A stretch of DNA of 64,000 nt from Pseudevernia furfuracea (lineage: Eukaryota > Ascomycota > Lecanoromycetes > Lecanorales > Parmeliaceae), in the NCBI GenBank assembly GCA_022315425.1, contig JAIUPT010000028.1:248001-312000 (forward strand), given 5' to 3'. The stretch's first letter is position 1; each line of letters opens with the position of its first letter. The notes under the pieces were generated by a model that had not been told where the DNA came from, ran no database searches, and saw only the letters and a list, made by a program, of their open reading frames with translations. Position numbers and translations under genes: made by a program. Of this stretch, positions 22,153-34,447 are shown in pieces.

Positions 22153-22752
22153 CGTTGAGAGTGTATGGTGATGACGGTACAGTAAGGGACCGCGAGCAAT
22201 CAATCAGCCAATTTGAAGGGTCACGTTGTTCATTCCGGGAAATGAACAATCGTGGAGTTCAGTCGTAGAAGAACGTATCCCATTTTTGACGGAATGCAGC
22301 ACATTTCATACTGGTGCTGAGTACTAAATTGAGTTCTTACCGTGAACCGGCTCATTGGGTCACCAGTCCCTCACATGCACTCGGAGCGAGGTTCCTTGCA
22401 CAATCTTCGTTGCACGTAGAAGCGCCCTAACATCAAATGTCACTCCACTTCGACCGAGTGGTGATACAAAGGCAATCACGATATTCGGGATCTTCACCCC
22501 TATCAAAGATTATTGGGACCTTTCGCGAATCTAGAAAGAAAGGATAGGTGGGCGTGAGGGCCTTTGGTTGGCCATTGATATACCATGCAGATCTAGTGTG
22601 GACGTATCTGGGCACACCTGCAGCAGGGGTTCGTCCCAGGACGAGACAGGGAGTTGAAAAAGCAAGACCACCTGACCTTGGTCGTTCAGTCTGCCTACCA
22701 CCGTCGTCGCAATCTCTATTTTGGTTCATCGATAGCATCAAGCCTCATCACC
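22153..22752. other. divergent intergenic region, MYND / DUF4470
   Basis: This is the shared upstream region of the two divergent genes. No clear control element was seen. Frames running into the DUF4470 gene from 22654 are probably leader. Confidence 0.45.
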
Positions 22753-24925
22753 ATGTTTGCTGCGAATTTCATCAACATTGTATCCTTTTTCTATCCCATA
22801 GGTAATACACCAGCTGTTTGTCTAACGCAAGACCTTCCACGAGAAACGCCAGCCCGAATCTTACTTCTTGGATGCGGCGACGTCCGCAATATTCTTTTCA
22901 CCACCTATGCTGACGGTTAGTCGATCTCCAAATGCCAGTCAGGTGCACAACTGAATATGATTAGAGCATCGTACCTTCGATATCACTTGTTGCGATGCTG
23001 AGGTGGCAATTATCGGTAGTCCTCTGTGGGAATAATCGAAAGTGTAGCCACTAACGCGAACAGCTCGCAATATAATCCTACTTACCCTGCTGGTCGACGA
23101 CGCCAACGAGTCCAGGGGTGGAGATGTATGGAATATTTACTACCATCTTTACCTGGACAAAGAATCGTATCGACTTCTGCAAGATCAGTCTGAGAAGCTT
23201 CACGCGCTTTCACACTCCCTTAAAGCTTGGGACCAAAGCAGATACGGTGCTTTCCTCAAAATGTGCGATGAAGGGTCTCTTGCAAGGATCCGAAAGACAT
23301 GGAATTCCTATTGTACAGGGCGTATGACCAAAGAGTATGTGAGAAGCTACAAGGAAAATTTCGAATCCACACTTCAGAGAGCAAAGGATACCAGAGAGGC
23401 TCGTGTTGGTAAAAGCCATGTGCTTACAGGCTTTCGATCGACTGCTTCCGTCAACACACATGTTCTAGTAGATCTTCCTTCCTTTCACCAAGAATTCTGG
23501 GACACTGGTACGACCGACAAAGGTACTGATGCCTGTTCCACCGCTACACATCTGAACCCCTTGTTTGCCACTGCGGCGGAAAATACTTCCACGCTTCACT
23601 ATGGCACTGATCCACTACTCGGCTTTCATCTTGCAGCTGCCTATGCATCGTTGCTCCCAGAGTCACCTCTACAAATAGAATCGTGTGCTCTCCCTGGTTT
23701 TCGAAAAGCGGTCGAAGCTGCTAAGGTCCAATTCAAGGCTTGGAGTAGGATTTTTCGAAAATGTGCTCCGGAGAACATGACTATAAGATTCTTTGCGGGA
23801 GACGCACTCTCGTTCTGCCACGCATTGCAGCATCAACAGAACACCCAAGGAGATTCTCCAGCCCATCTTTACCGGGACCCTTTTCACTCGGAACCGCTGG
23901 TTTTGAACACGAGCGAATACGCCGAGAAAGGTAGCGCCCCAACTACGTTTAACGTGATAGATACTTCTAATCTTATCGATCACCTCGGTGCACTGAACCT
24001 CCTGGTAGCAGCCTCGCCCCTGCTGAGCGAAGAGCTAGCAGCGACTCTATATACAGAGACATTGGTCAAGCGTGAGAACACTCTCAAAGCTATGTCGGAT
24101 GAGCTTCTTTGTGGGCATTTCCCAACCATTTCTATTCTGCTAGGCCTGTTCCCAGTGGAGTACTGGACAAACGCCACGGCGATTTCGACCGTCGATGAAG
24201 CCATGCTCGATATCGTCTGTCGCAAGATGAAAGGCTCCAAACAAAGTGACGGACAGATGTATTGTCGTTTCGCTTGGAAAAGAGCACCAACCAAACAGCT
24301 CTCCTCGGCGCAGCAGACAAGCTTGCGTTTGACTTTCAACGATCTCGATCTGGCCAATATCCTCTTTCGAGTCTACCAGAAGATGTTCCAGCACGAGAAC
24401 ATAGGGCTACTATTCTCTGATATCAGCCTGCAACGTCTGAGGAAGAATGCTTGTCCCCGCCATCGCCGTGGAAGTCTTGCTGCATTTCTTGCCTTGGTGA
24501 AGCCACGGGTATGTGCCGATTGGAACGTGGTCTTGGAATCATTTCTTGAGCTGGTCGGGACCGATTCCAGCATTCTCATGAGTCGTAACTATATTCAAGA
24601 GCTATTCCTTCAACTCCATCTGTTTGGCATATATTCGGTCCCGACCTTGAGACCGGGCTTCCATATCGAAGGAAAGCCCCCCGACCGTGATTACGCCAAG
24701 AAGGTGGGGGAAGATCCCTCCCTGGTCTCCTGGATAACGTTGAAGGTGCCACGGAGTTTGCTGAGAGCGTTCAATGAGATTCCCTACTCGGAACTGGGCA
24801 CTCCTCCGGTCCAGTGCACCGTACAGTCATCCCGCCGGTTCGCCCGGAAGACCTTGGCAAAATATCTTCTCGGTTGTGCAGTTGGCTTTTGGAGAAGTTG
24901 TCACGTCAGGGTCAAGGCAGAATGA
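22753..24925 (+). CDS. DUF4470-domain protein, 3' end disrupted
   Basis: Exons 22753-22915, 22965-23015 and 23064-24925 encode 691 residues up to the first stop. The DUF4470 signature is clear: FYPIGNTPAVCLTQDLP, ILLLGCGDVRNILFTTYAD, then FDITCCDAEVAIIARNIIL and a LLVDDAN element. This layout resembles a nucleotide- or methyl-donor-binding fold, but the function of the family is unknown. The ATG at 22753 is chosen because family members begin shortly before FYPIGNT. The protein appears cut short: family-like sequence continues past the stop in two other frames (see the next entry). The N-terminal 690 residues are otherwise intact. Confidence 0.78.
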
Positions 24926-25266
24926 TGACCTTAGGTTGATCGTTCATGAAGACGACAATGAGTGGACGGGAGAATCTCCACTCTTGGTCTCTTGCTGTGT
25001 CCCAACTTGGATCACAATGTCTCGAGCCAGAGAATGCTATCGTCATCTTCGGGGCTTCAGAGCACCGCCGCAAAGTTTCGCGAACTTTCGCCAAGCACTT
25101 CGGGCTTGAATTGAACATATACGAGACGTATTCTCGGTTTGTCATGAGAATCTTTTATCTAAACGAGATATGCACCCAACCACTCGGGTCAACCTCGGTT
25201 CTGCCATCCCCCGAAGCTCAACACAAAAATGCCGCGGTCCGTTCAACGACCTTTTCGAAATGGTAG
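24800..25266 (+). pseudogene. displaced C-terminus of the DUF4470 gene
   Basis: Coding-like sequence goes on after the frame of the DUF4470 gene has been lost. A first shift around 24800-24850 moves the signal to the frame reading PWQNIFSVVQLAFGEVV and ESPLLVSCCVPTWITM. A second shift near 25020 moves it to the frame reading EPENAIVIFGASEHRRK and FAKHFGLELNIYET. Each step is explained by one extra base or two missing bases. No intron with usable borders fits the first shift. Either the gene is decaying or the assembly has two indels. Confidence 0.55.
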
Positions 25267-25711
25267 ATCACAGCCGTTGTCGATACTGAAAACGGTGCAA
25301 ATCACAGCATTGACTGGAGTGGACAGATGTCTTGGCATTGGGGCTTACCCGTAAACAGACTAGGGCCGAATTCATCAGGGCAGAAATTTGAACACGTCTT
25401 TCTTATATATCTGCAGGCCCATAATATACTTGAAGATATTACTTATACGTGGACCATCTCTACATTTATGATTCTTGCTGGATCAAGTATATTAGAGCTA
25501 GAAAGTAGGCATTTATTTCACCTAATGTTTTTTTGGTGGTTGATGCCAAGACATCTGTCCACTCAAGTCACCACGATAGATACGGGATAAGGTAAAATTA
25601 AATATTCAAAAACGTTCATGGGCAACGATCCCTTTTGCCCATTCAGAATGTCTGACCAAAATACCGATGATAATGATTTCGTACATTCATCTACGAAGTC
25701 TTTGTGTTGGC
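25267..25711. other. intergenic, AT-rich
   Basis: This is an AT-rich 3' flank between converging genes. Nothing is recognised. Confidence 0.45.
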
Positions 25712-28700
25712 TCAACCTTCATAGATCCACGCTGCGGCAACCGCATCTTTGAACGATGACGAGGTCAAGTAGGGAATACTGCTCAGATCGGCCACACTGG
25801 TACTGATATATTCGCCTTGGGGATTGCCGTAGTACCCCGGGTACAGCCAGGCCACCGTGCCTGGAGTGAGTGATACACTGGCGGCCTTGTTGACAAGATT
25901 TGATGTAAAGTTGGTGCCGCCCAGACCCATGCACCACACGTCACCACCATAATTCGCAGAGCTATACAGACACATAGCAGGCGCCATCGTCCCATTGACA
26001 TTGGAAGCGGGAGCGTCGATGGACATGGTGGTTTTCTGAGACGTTGCTGTCGACATTGCGTAGGCGAGACCACTGTCGTGGTTGTTGGTCTGGTTAGCCA
26101 CGAACGACGAGTCTGGTGTTATATCTGTACCGTCGCTTTCCTCAACCAAAGAGATAGCGAGATTAAGAGTGGCGGGTTGGAACGAGGTCAGGGTGTCTAG
26201 TTGGTTGGACTTATAGCCAAAGGCCCCGTTATAGCACGTGGGGAAAGTTCCGTTGGGAAGACAAAGCAGATTCTGAGGGGCCTTGCTGTACGAGAGACAG
26301 ACGGAGTTGACGGGGGTGAGCAGGCTAAAGGGGGCAGGTGCCGGAGGACTGCAAGTGAGGGAGAAGTCAGTACAAAAACGTCTGAATTCCGCATCAAGTA
26401 GGATGCTCACGCGATGAAAGATGCAGTGTCGCCGTCGGTACTTGTGTTCGAGCTAGTGTAGAGATCAGACCGAGTCACATTGTAGTCAGGCGCCAGGACA
26501 TCGGGGATATTCGCAGTGAGGTTGCAAGCGATGAATACCGGCGAGCCGGTAATGTTGGTGGTACCCGGTGTTGATTCGTTCCAATTCCCAGAAATGGGAT
26601 CGATCTGTAAGGATGAAAGATTGCTGTCGATGGTAGACGTCATAGTAGTACTTCCACTAATACTGAAATTATAAGGGACGTAAGTGCCGTCCGAAAGCAT
26701 AATCATGGGCTCGTTGGACGAGGTAACATTAGTCGAGGCCGGAGGAGAAGTTGAATTGAATGCAGCGACGCTTGGCCCGCCAGCATTAGTTCCAGACGCA
26801 GGGGCTGCATAGAGTACTTGTCCTTCGATTGGATCCGAGACAATTTTACATTCTCCCGCATTGACTGAATTATAGACATCGTTTGCATTTTGGTCGATGA
26901 TCGGGAGCGTAATAAGGGTTCGATTCAGACTGAACGTGGGTTTGGAACAATCATAGCCCTTTGAAGGTGGGCACAGTGGCCCCTGAACCGAGGCATGTAA
27001 GTCGAGGTTTCGATCGCTGGAAGGTAAGCACTCGGAGCTTCCACAATCGATGACGGCCGTTGCGTTCGCAGAGGATTTTGCTGTCGAATAATCTTTGACG
27101 ACGAAGCTCGCCGCAACTATTGACGAATTACATCCACAGCTCAGATCGATCAGACTGGTCAACTCACTTTCTGGAATTGACATGGCATATCCGCCATTCA
27201 TCATAATCAAGAAGGTCGCTGCATCGAATATGTCCCAGTTGAAAATGCTCTGCAAGGGGCGGTCCCAATGTCAGTCTCGAAGAGCATCAACACGCCTTGT
27301 ACGAAGAAGCAAGACTCGACCTACCGCAAGCGCTCCAGGGCCATAGACAGCCGTACAGTTCGGCGTTTGACCGGCGCTGACCAGATTATCGTTGCATTTC
27401 TCATTGCCGGTGTGCGTCATGTCTCCAAAAAAAGCGAATTGGACGATCTCAGTGATGTTACTTGTTGAAGGCTTGTTCACTTTCTTGAAGAGGCCGGGTA
27501 TAATGGCAAACAGGAGACCGACTACCGCACCAACGAAAAGTCCAACCGGACCAGCAACTGCGACGCTTCCGAGTGTAATACCCGCCAAAGCAGAGGTAGC
27601 TGCGAGGTCTGCACCAATGCCGGCGGCGGTCGCGCCTAGCACCCAAGCCGCTGCTTTCCACTGTCCCTCGATCAGATCCATGATGATGAAAGCGGGAGCG
27701 GCGACTGCAGCAACGGCGCCGGCTGAAAAGATTGTATAGGTCAGCCTCTGCTGTTTGGAATCGGAGTAAATAAGTTTCGTAGAACTCACCTGCACTAAGG
27801 ACTCTACCACCGACTGACACAATTGATTTGACTACTCCTCCAGTCCTCACCTCCAGACTGGTTGTCGGGCTTTTCATGAAATCGGAAACGCCTTGATCTT
27901 GTGTGGAGCAAGCTGACCGGCGAGACAATTGCTTCTCGTGCGCTCGTTTTATAGATCGTCGACCAGGGGTGATATCGCACTGCATCAATTGTCAGTGTTT
28001 GTCTCCATGTTAGTGGTGGGGGTTCACTCACTCCTAAAATACTGGGATCTGTTGCAGGGTCGGCGTTGGCCGCGTCGATTTGTTCTTGCGTGTATACCAC
28101 ATTGTCTGGGGGGGCGTTGACGGGGGCTGCACTACCAGGATCGGCAGCAAATACTCCTGAGGCCTCAGCGGCGGTACCATCGGCGCCACTTGATCCGTCG
28201 GTGGTATCATCAAAAATCTCTTCTATTTGCGCAGGAGCTGGCGCCTGTTGCACAGGGTTGTAGTTGACCATAGATGTTAATCCATTGCTTTTGACAATTA
28301 ACGCAGGATTCTTGATTTTCAATGTGTACGAAGCTTTGTTGTCCTGGCGGAACCGTCTGAAAGCGATGTTGATATTTTGAGCCGTTCCGGGTAAACGATC
28401 GGCTCCACGGAAAAAGGTTTGGGTAATAAATCTAACGAGCATATCACTTGGGCCATTGTTATAAGCGTCAAGTGGTCCTACACTCGCCATCAAGCGAGGA
28501 AGCAGTCCATCGATGGAACCGGGGTCGAGAAGCTGTTCATTCGTGAAAGCGGCCGAACCGAGCTCCGTCACGTGGCGGTAGAGTCCTGAATTTCCGAGGA
28601 CTCCGCTTGTGGGTGGCAACAGCGCATTGCTGTCAGCGGCACTGTAGAACTCAGCCCGCAGTCCTACCTGTAGTCTGGCGCCTTGAGGTGTTGAAATGGC

Positions 28701-28970
28701 CGGTCCGATCAGCACTGCTGGGTCACTTGCAGTTGGGGCGAGAAGCATTCTGGTTTCGAGATATCTCAGCCTAGCTTGCCCAACTTGGCCGCCTGACATT
28801 TGTACCCCCATGATTTGGGCTTCAATAGCTGTCATATCTTGCATCAAGATCATTCGCCGTAGCTGCCCCGGTCTCGTATCTATCACGGCCGTGGCAAGAT
28901 TACCAAGAGCCATAAGGAGGAAAAGAATGAAAGTGCTTCGCCCGGCGAAGGTACATGACTGTGGAGCCAT
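25712..28970 (-). CDS. large secreted protein with hydrophobic core and crystallin-like C-terminus
   Basis: Five exons, 28970-28032, 27979-27790, 27722-27325, 27249-26411 and 26348-25712, join with all phases matching to give exactly 1000 residues. The ATG at 28970 opens a signal peptide (RSTFILFLLMALGNLATA). Residues about 30-310 form a soluble region that I do not recognise. Near residues 370-450 lies a Gly/Ala-rich hydrophobic segment (AGAVAAVAAPAFIIMD, WVLGATAAGIGADLAATSA, VAGPVGLFVGAVVGLLFAI), long enough for paired membrane-spanning helices. A long Ser/Thr/Asn-rich region with many N-glycosylation sequons follows. The last 85 residues (CLYSSANYGGDVWCMG, NKAASVSLTPGTVAWLYPG) resemble a beta/gamma-crystallin domain. 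Secretion plus a membrane-insertable core would fit a membrane-active effector or defence protein, but this is inference only. Confidence 0.75.
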
Positions 28971-31900
28971 GACAGTGGAAAGAGAGTTGGTCTCGATGGC
29001 AGAAGGAAAACGACGCGAGGAAGACTGTAGCAATGGTTCTCATCCAAAGCCGCATAACGGCCATGGTTCTTATACATGGATTCTCTGTATGTGGCCACGC
29101 AATGTCCGCTGGAAACTCTCACACACGAAGGAGGCAAATTCGACGGGATGATCCTTTAGAGTCATCCTGCGACATCATACCCTGGCTATTTCAATATTCA
29201 AACAATCACCAAACAAAACTGAGACGAGTGTCAGGTGGCGCAAGTGGACTGAGCAAACATATTGAGTTAGAATCCACCCAAGAATATTGGAACCGAGTGC
29301 ACCAGTCTGCCACGGTGAAACGGATCGCACTCGATCTGTCCTGTTTCACGCACGCGATTTCTTTAAGGGGTCGGCAGGGTTTCCAGATGCGGGCGCGTGT
29401 CGCGTATTAGACCGATAAAGAAGCGCTTTTAGCGTATTCAAAATTCTTTCGTCTCTTGGCACCGGAGATCCGACGCACCGTTTCATATAATTTTATAAGG
29501 TAGCATAAGGTAGGGCGCATCTACTACATAAATCCACAAGCAAGTTACAAATATCTCAAATAATCAAATATGAAGCTATATACATGATTGCGCCTTACTG
29601 TAACACACTACTCATCATCATACTTCAAAGATCACGTCTCAAGATCTCGTTTCAAGGTCTCGTAGACAGTGCCAAGAGACGGAATAAAGAAGATGCTCGA
29701 CCTTGTTCTTTGCACTTGTACCAACAAGAATATTGTAAGACATGACGGGCCTAAGATGTGTATAGCTTCAAATTTTGTCTATTTAGAATATTTATAAGTT
29801 GATTGTGAATTTATCGAGTGGATGCTCATGCTATAGTACAAAAATATATGCGACGTTGCGTCGAACCTTCAATGCCAAGAAACGAAATGGATTTTGAATA
29901 CGCTAATTATACCACCGGTTCGTGATGGAACAGCTGATTGAAACAACCCACTTGGGATTCTGGTTTTGACCATGGTGATCGATCAGGGAAGCGCTATGAG
30001 CGATTTGAGATCGTGATCGAGGCAAATGGTTTAAAACCTTGGATTACCTCTCTAGCTATGGTTGATGGGGTTGTACTTGCCAAAGGTACTCATTGCAGTA
30101 ATGCATGTCGATGTGCAGTTCGCAGTATCGCGCTTCTCGCCTTCTTGGCAAGCATAGAGAGTGAGTGCCGAGATGTGAGGACTGCACTAGTCGATGATAC
30201 AACCGACGAAGGAGGTGGACCGCGTCAAACCCTAGGCGGCTCGATGGTGCGGAATGTCTATATTTATGACATGCACAGCCCACAGCCACCCTTCTTCAAA
30301 CTTTAAAGCATTTAACACTCATGTAGCCCACTAGAGCAATTGAACTACTTGTTAAAAGCAATGTGAGTAACCGAAGGATGGAAAACGTGTGGCTGACGTC
30401 TCAGCTGTATATACCCAAGATATTCTTCCATGCCTAATTTGCCGATCCACTGCATTTTCTTTCTGCTGTGTCTCCCTTCCTCGCTTTACACTTACAGCTT
30501 GGCGTCGTCTCATGCACTCTCACCTGCATATATGCACAGCTTCCTCCTCTGGTAATGGGAATGCCCTCACCGAAGGCCCATCTGGCTGGCCTTACATGTG
30601 GCTTAGTAGCCACTGCATCTACAGTACCCATTCTCCGTTGGCGGTATATTAGCTTGGATCTCATTCCCAGGCTATTTAGAAGGTCTGAGGCGTCGATTTA
30701 CTTGCGAAAATCCAGCCTCGACGTCGCACTGGTCATTTTGGTGGGCTTGAGCTACTCACTGCGGTTGAGTCAAGGTAAGTGAAGGCGTTTCAGAATTCTT
30801 TGCACCCCAACATGACCGGAAATAGTGTTGATCAGATGTATGGCTATGATTCTCTCTTGATCTTTCACTTCGCTTATCCCTTACATTTGTAGTGACTCGC
30901 GAGGTACATACAACACCCAATTATGTTTCTTTTTCAGCTCATTTCTGTAACAGTCCGTACAATTATGGATAAACTCCATCAAGGCACGTGAAAGCATACG
31001 ATGGTCGTGTCGTTATATTGGGTTCCCTTATGGCCGGTTCAGACCGGTTTTTGACATTCATGTCACTGATTAGGTACTTTCATGCTCTTTTGAAAGTGCC
31101 TGTCCATGCTTGTTTTTTGCACAACCAGACATTACGCTCTGAAATCTTGTCGTTGCAGGCTTTCTGGACGCTTTATCGTTTAATTTGGTCTACTAGCAGA
31201 TCAGTGCCGCTACGAAACAAGCTCAAGGCAAATTGCATGGACCTCCCTTTCTTATTACAAGTTTGAGGCTATGTGTATCTACTATCTTTGGATGGTGGAG
31301 CCTAGGCATCTAACGGTTGCCCTCTGAGGTCAGGAGAATGGGAATCAATGATGGGTCTCCATTTTGATGAGGTACATATATTTGCGATCTTCGACAACGT
31401 ACTTTTCTCAATACGAACATTTACACAGCTGAGAATCAAAGTTCGCAAAGAGAGATCAGGGATAGAATGCCAAGATTATCGGACCGGGCTCTGAGCGAAA
31501 GTCACCTTGTTTCTGCGTGTGGTATTAGTCCCAGCAATAGTGCGGAAAGACCTAACACATCTCAGATACCATTTGCGGCCGATTCATAATCTTCAACAGA
31601 GCTTTATGCGGCCAGGGTGTGACACATCCAGATGGGGTTGAACGGCGGAGAAGTGGATGGAGAGGGAGTGATGGACCGGGCGAAATTGCTTTGAGCATTT
31701 GCGCAAAGATTTGCCCCGGGAAGTCTTCCAACCCCAATAGTAGAGCCCACTGGTGACTTGCAGAGCCGGAGAAAATTCAGCGTGAAGACTGAGAAGCAGC
31801 AACGAAAGACCACGGTAGCCCACGTATGGAAGGCAATTCTCCCTTGCCGAGCGATGAGGATCTGGGTCTGCTTCGTCACCTCGTGGAGGCAGAACGCGCA

Positions 31901-33271
31901 AGAAAGAGCGATTGTAATCAAGAGTCACTGATGGTATAGAATCGCAATAGCAATCCCATTGGAAAGCAATTGAATGTGCGACTTGCAGAAGCTCTTTCGA
32001 AGTAACACAGACAGGACTTTAGCATGTCGTTTTCATTCAATGTGAGCGAGACCCGAGGCTTCTTCGAGCATCACCCCGTGTTTTCACAAAGAAACGCTAT
32101 ACATGTTTCTCGCACATCTGTCCCAGCTACGCCGATAGCTAATCCTGAGACAGTCATTTGCCAGGGACTTTGAAATTGCCTTTCAACGAATCTGATATTC
32201 TAGAGACTTTGCACCTGTCAAATCCTCTGACTAGACTAGTATGACTTACCTCAGGCTTTCTTATAATACTTTAAGCTTTGCACTGCTTGAAGAATCCTAA
32301 GCTTCAAATTCTGGAGACTCAGACAATCACGCCGACATCGATACTAACTGCGCTTCCCCTTGACTGATATGTGTACAAGTAAGTAGGAATGGAGGAATGT
32401 ATTGGAGAAGGACACAGACAACTTTAACACGAGGGCTACCACTTTTTGAATCTCAATGTAAGCAGAGAATTCCAACATGAAGGCCCGCGACCTCACCTAC
32501 CTTGGAGACGGCGTACATAAGTTGAAAAAAAGGAAATTGCGAAGGCCATCAAAGAGAGGGCGACCGTCCTGTGATTCTCTTTGGCTGCATTGAGACGGTT
32601 CTCAAGGTCAAAAAATTTGAGGAAGATGTAGATTTTCAGTGGCTGACCTTCGCACGAGCCGACCAGCTGCACTCGGATACGGCAAATTTCAAACAAACCA
32701 TGTGGAGAAAGACGATCAATATAAAGACGCAGACGGCTTCACATACGTGGATGAAAGGGGCGAGAAGCAAAGGGTGGCTAGGGTCTAGCTGAACGCTCTC
32801 CGGAACATGTCAAAAGGTGCACGTAACCAGTAGTACCTCAATTCACAATATGAGTTGCCTCCCATGACTGGAATGGTACACTTTAATTATGAGTCTGAGT
32901 TTCGCAATCGCAAAACATGAGCAGTTGAGGAGGATTCCGTCAGAAATAGATTGGGGAATGCCGAGCAGAAGAGACTGGAAGTATATCTCTATATCTGTAC
33001 GTGAGTGTTCAAGACGATGGTACTAACCTTGCCGAGGGGCCAATGTGAAAAGCCTGACCGAGTACTTTATATCCACCAAATCATTGACAAAACGCAAGCT
33101 GTTATGTAGAGAAGTCTAAAGCGGCTCGTTGCCACGCTCCTTAACATTACAGATGGGTGGGCGATGTCTTCGCTGTGTAGATGCGGTAACATGCTAGACA
33201 AAGCGACTACAATACTCGAGCTTTACCTTAGGCTCGAGGGGCCGGCCCTTCTAGTCCAAAATAGGGCGGTA
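28971..33271. other. gene-poor region, no supported gene
   Basis: About 4.3 kb with stop-rich frames, AT-rich patches and short direct repeats (ATAAGGTAG twice near 29500). The longest frames (29938-30306 plus, 31604-31921 minus, 30468-30782 plus) have no recognisable motifs. It may hold heavily decayed sequence, as the dynamin relic next to it suggests. Confidence 0.5.
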
Positions 33272-34447
33272 TTATTTCAGACTAGTGTATTTACTCCACT
33301 CTATCCGAACGTCTAAAATCCAGCTGGATCCGTGACCCACACCGGCTTTCAAGAGAGACTGGAATGACTGACTCAAACGAAACAGATAGAGATGCTGCTC
33401 TGCCAAGGTAGCCCGAGGCTCTCCAAGGACTTTCAATTGAGTGCGATAAGCGCTTGACTTGATCTCAATCTTATCGATTAAGCTAGGTAGCTCGGCAGCG
33501 ATCTGTCCAAGCAAGACCTTGCTGAGCCTGCTCCGTAACTTGTCAACGCCTAAGAGCGACCGGGATATGTCTTCCCATATCCCTCGGGAAAAAAAGGATA
33601 TCTCCTTGGTATTGCGATCCGCCAACGACCATTCTCCTGTTTCGGAGTCCATGTTTTTCAATATATGCTACCCAAGACGAAATTCCACGTCCTGATTTCT
33701 TGCGAGAGAGACGTATATGGCTTCGCTTTCGGAACCTTCAATCAAAGTATCGGGCTTCGTGATGACACCCAACGTTCGATGACCCTTTTTGTCGGCTGCA
33801 CGGGCGAGCTTTAATACAATTTGGTTCGCATAGTCATTCTTTGCTGAGACTATCGCAAGGATGATGCTTCTCGGTTCCTTTATATAGGACTGAACTACAT
33901 CTTGTACAAGCTCGACATCGGAAGCAGACTGCTGTTTCGTTTCGGAATAAATGAGTCCGGGTAGGTCCACGATCGTCAAGTGAGGCCGATCAGGGCCCGT
34001 GACCTTAATCCGAAGAAGGTCTTTCGAGAAAGCTTTGCCGTGGGTCGAGATTCCCATAGCCGCCTTTGCGTTGTCGATGAGGGTTGGAAGCCCTTCGAAA
34101 CCCTCCAATTTTTCATGAAAGCTACTGAGAGCGAGTCCTTCAGACTCACTGCGAGTGTGATACGGGACGATCGACACGCTCACACCCGATTGCGACGTCT
34201 TGCGGAGTACTAATTCTGTCGGGAATCGGGTGCTTAGATTGCTTTTGACAGGGAACGATACGCCAGAAATTGCCTCGAGCACAGAGCTTTTTCCCGAGGA
34301 CTGGTCGCCGCATACGATAATTTGTGGCAAGGATACATAATGACTGATACCTTGTGAACGTAGGCAATCGACAGAGTCCAGTAGATCAAATTGATCCACT
34401 GAACACAAGCCGTTGAGGGCATCTGTCTGGAATGATTTCAAAATCAT
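33272..34447 (-). pseudogene. dynamin-like GTPase pseudogene
   Basis: The frame encodes a fungal Mx-like dynamin GTPase domain: G1 loop GDQSSGKSSVLEAISG, G3 DLPGL, G4 TKPD, and VQSYIKEPRSIILAIVSAKNDYANQ. At 33668-33670 the frame meets TAG exactly where relatives have Trp in RLGWH, and then continues in the same frame as HILKNMDSETGEWSLADRN, FFSRGIWEDISRSLLG, LRSRLSKVLL and LFRLSQSFQSLL down to a stop at 33272. A single TGG->TAG change explains the first stop. The remainder of the stalk and the GTPase effector domain are absent, and sequence beyond 33272 shows no continuation. The relic therefore has about 390 of the roughly 700 residues expected. Confidence 0.85.

Noticed and set aside
31604..31921. 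105-codon minus-strand frame with a hydrophobic stretch
   Set aside because: One hydrophobic patch is not enough; no neighbouring exon or family motif was found.
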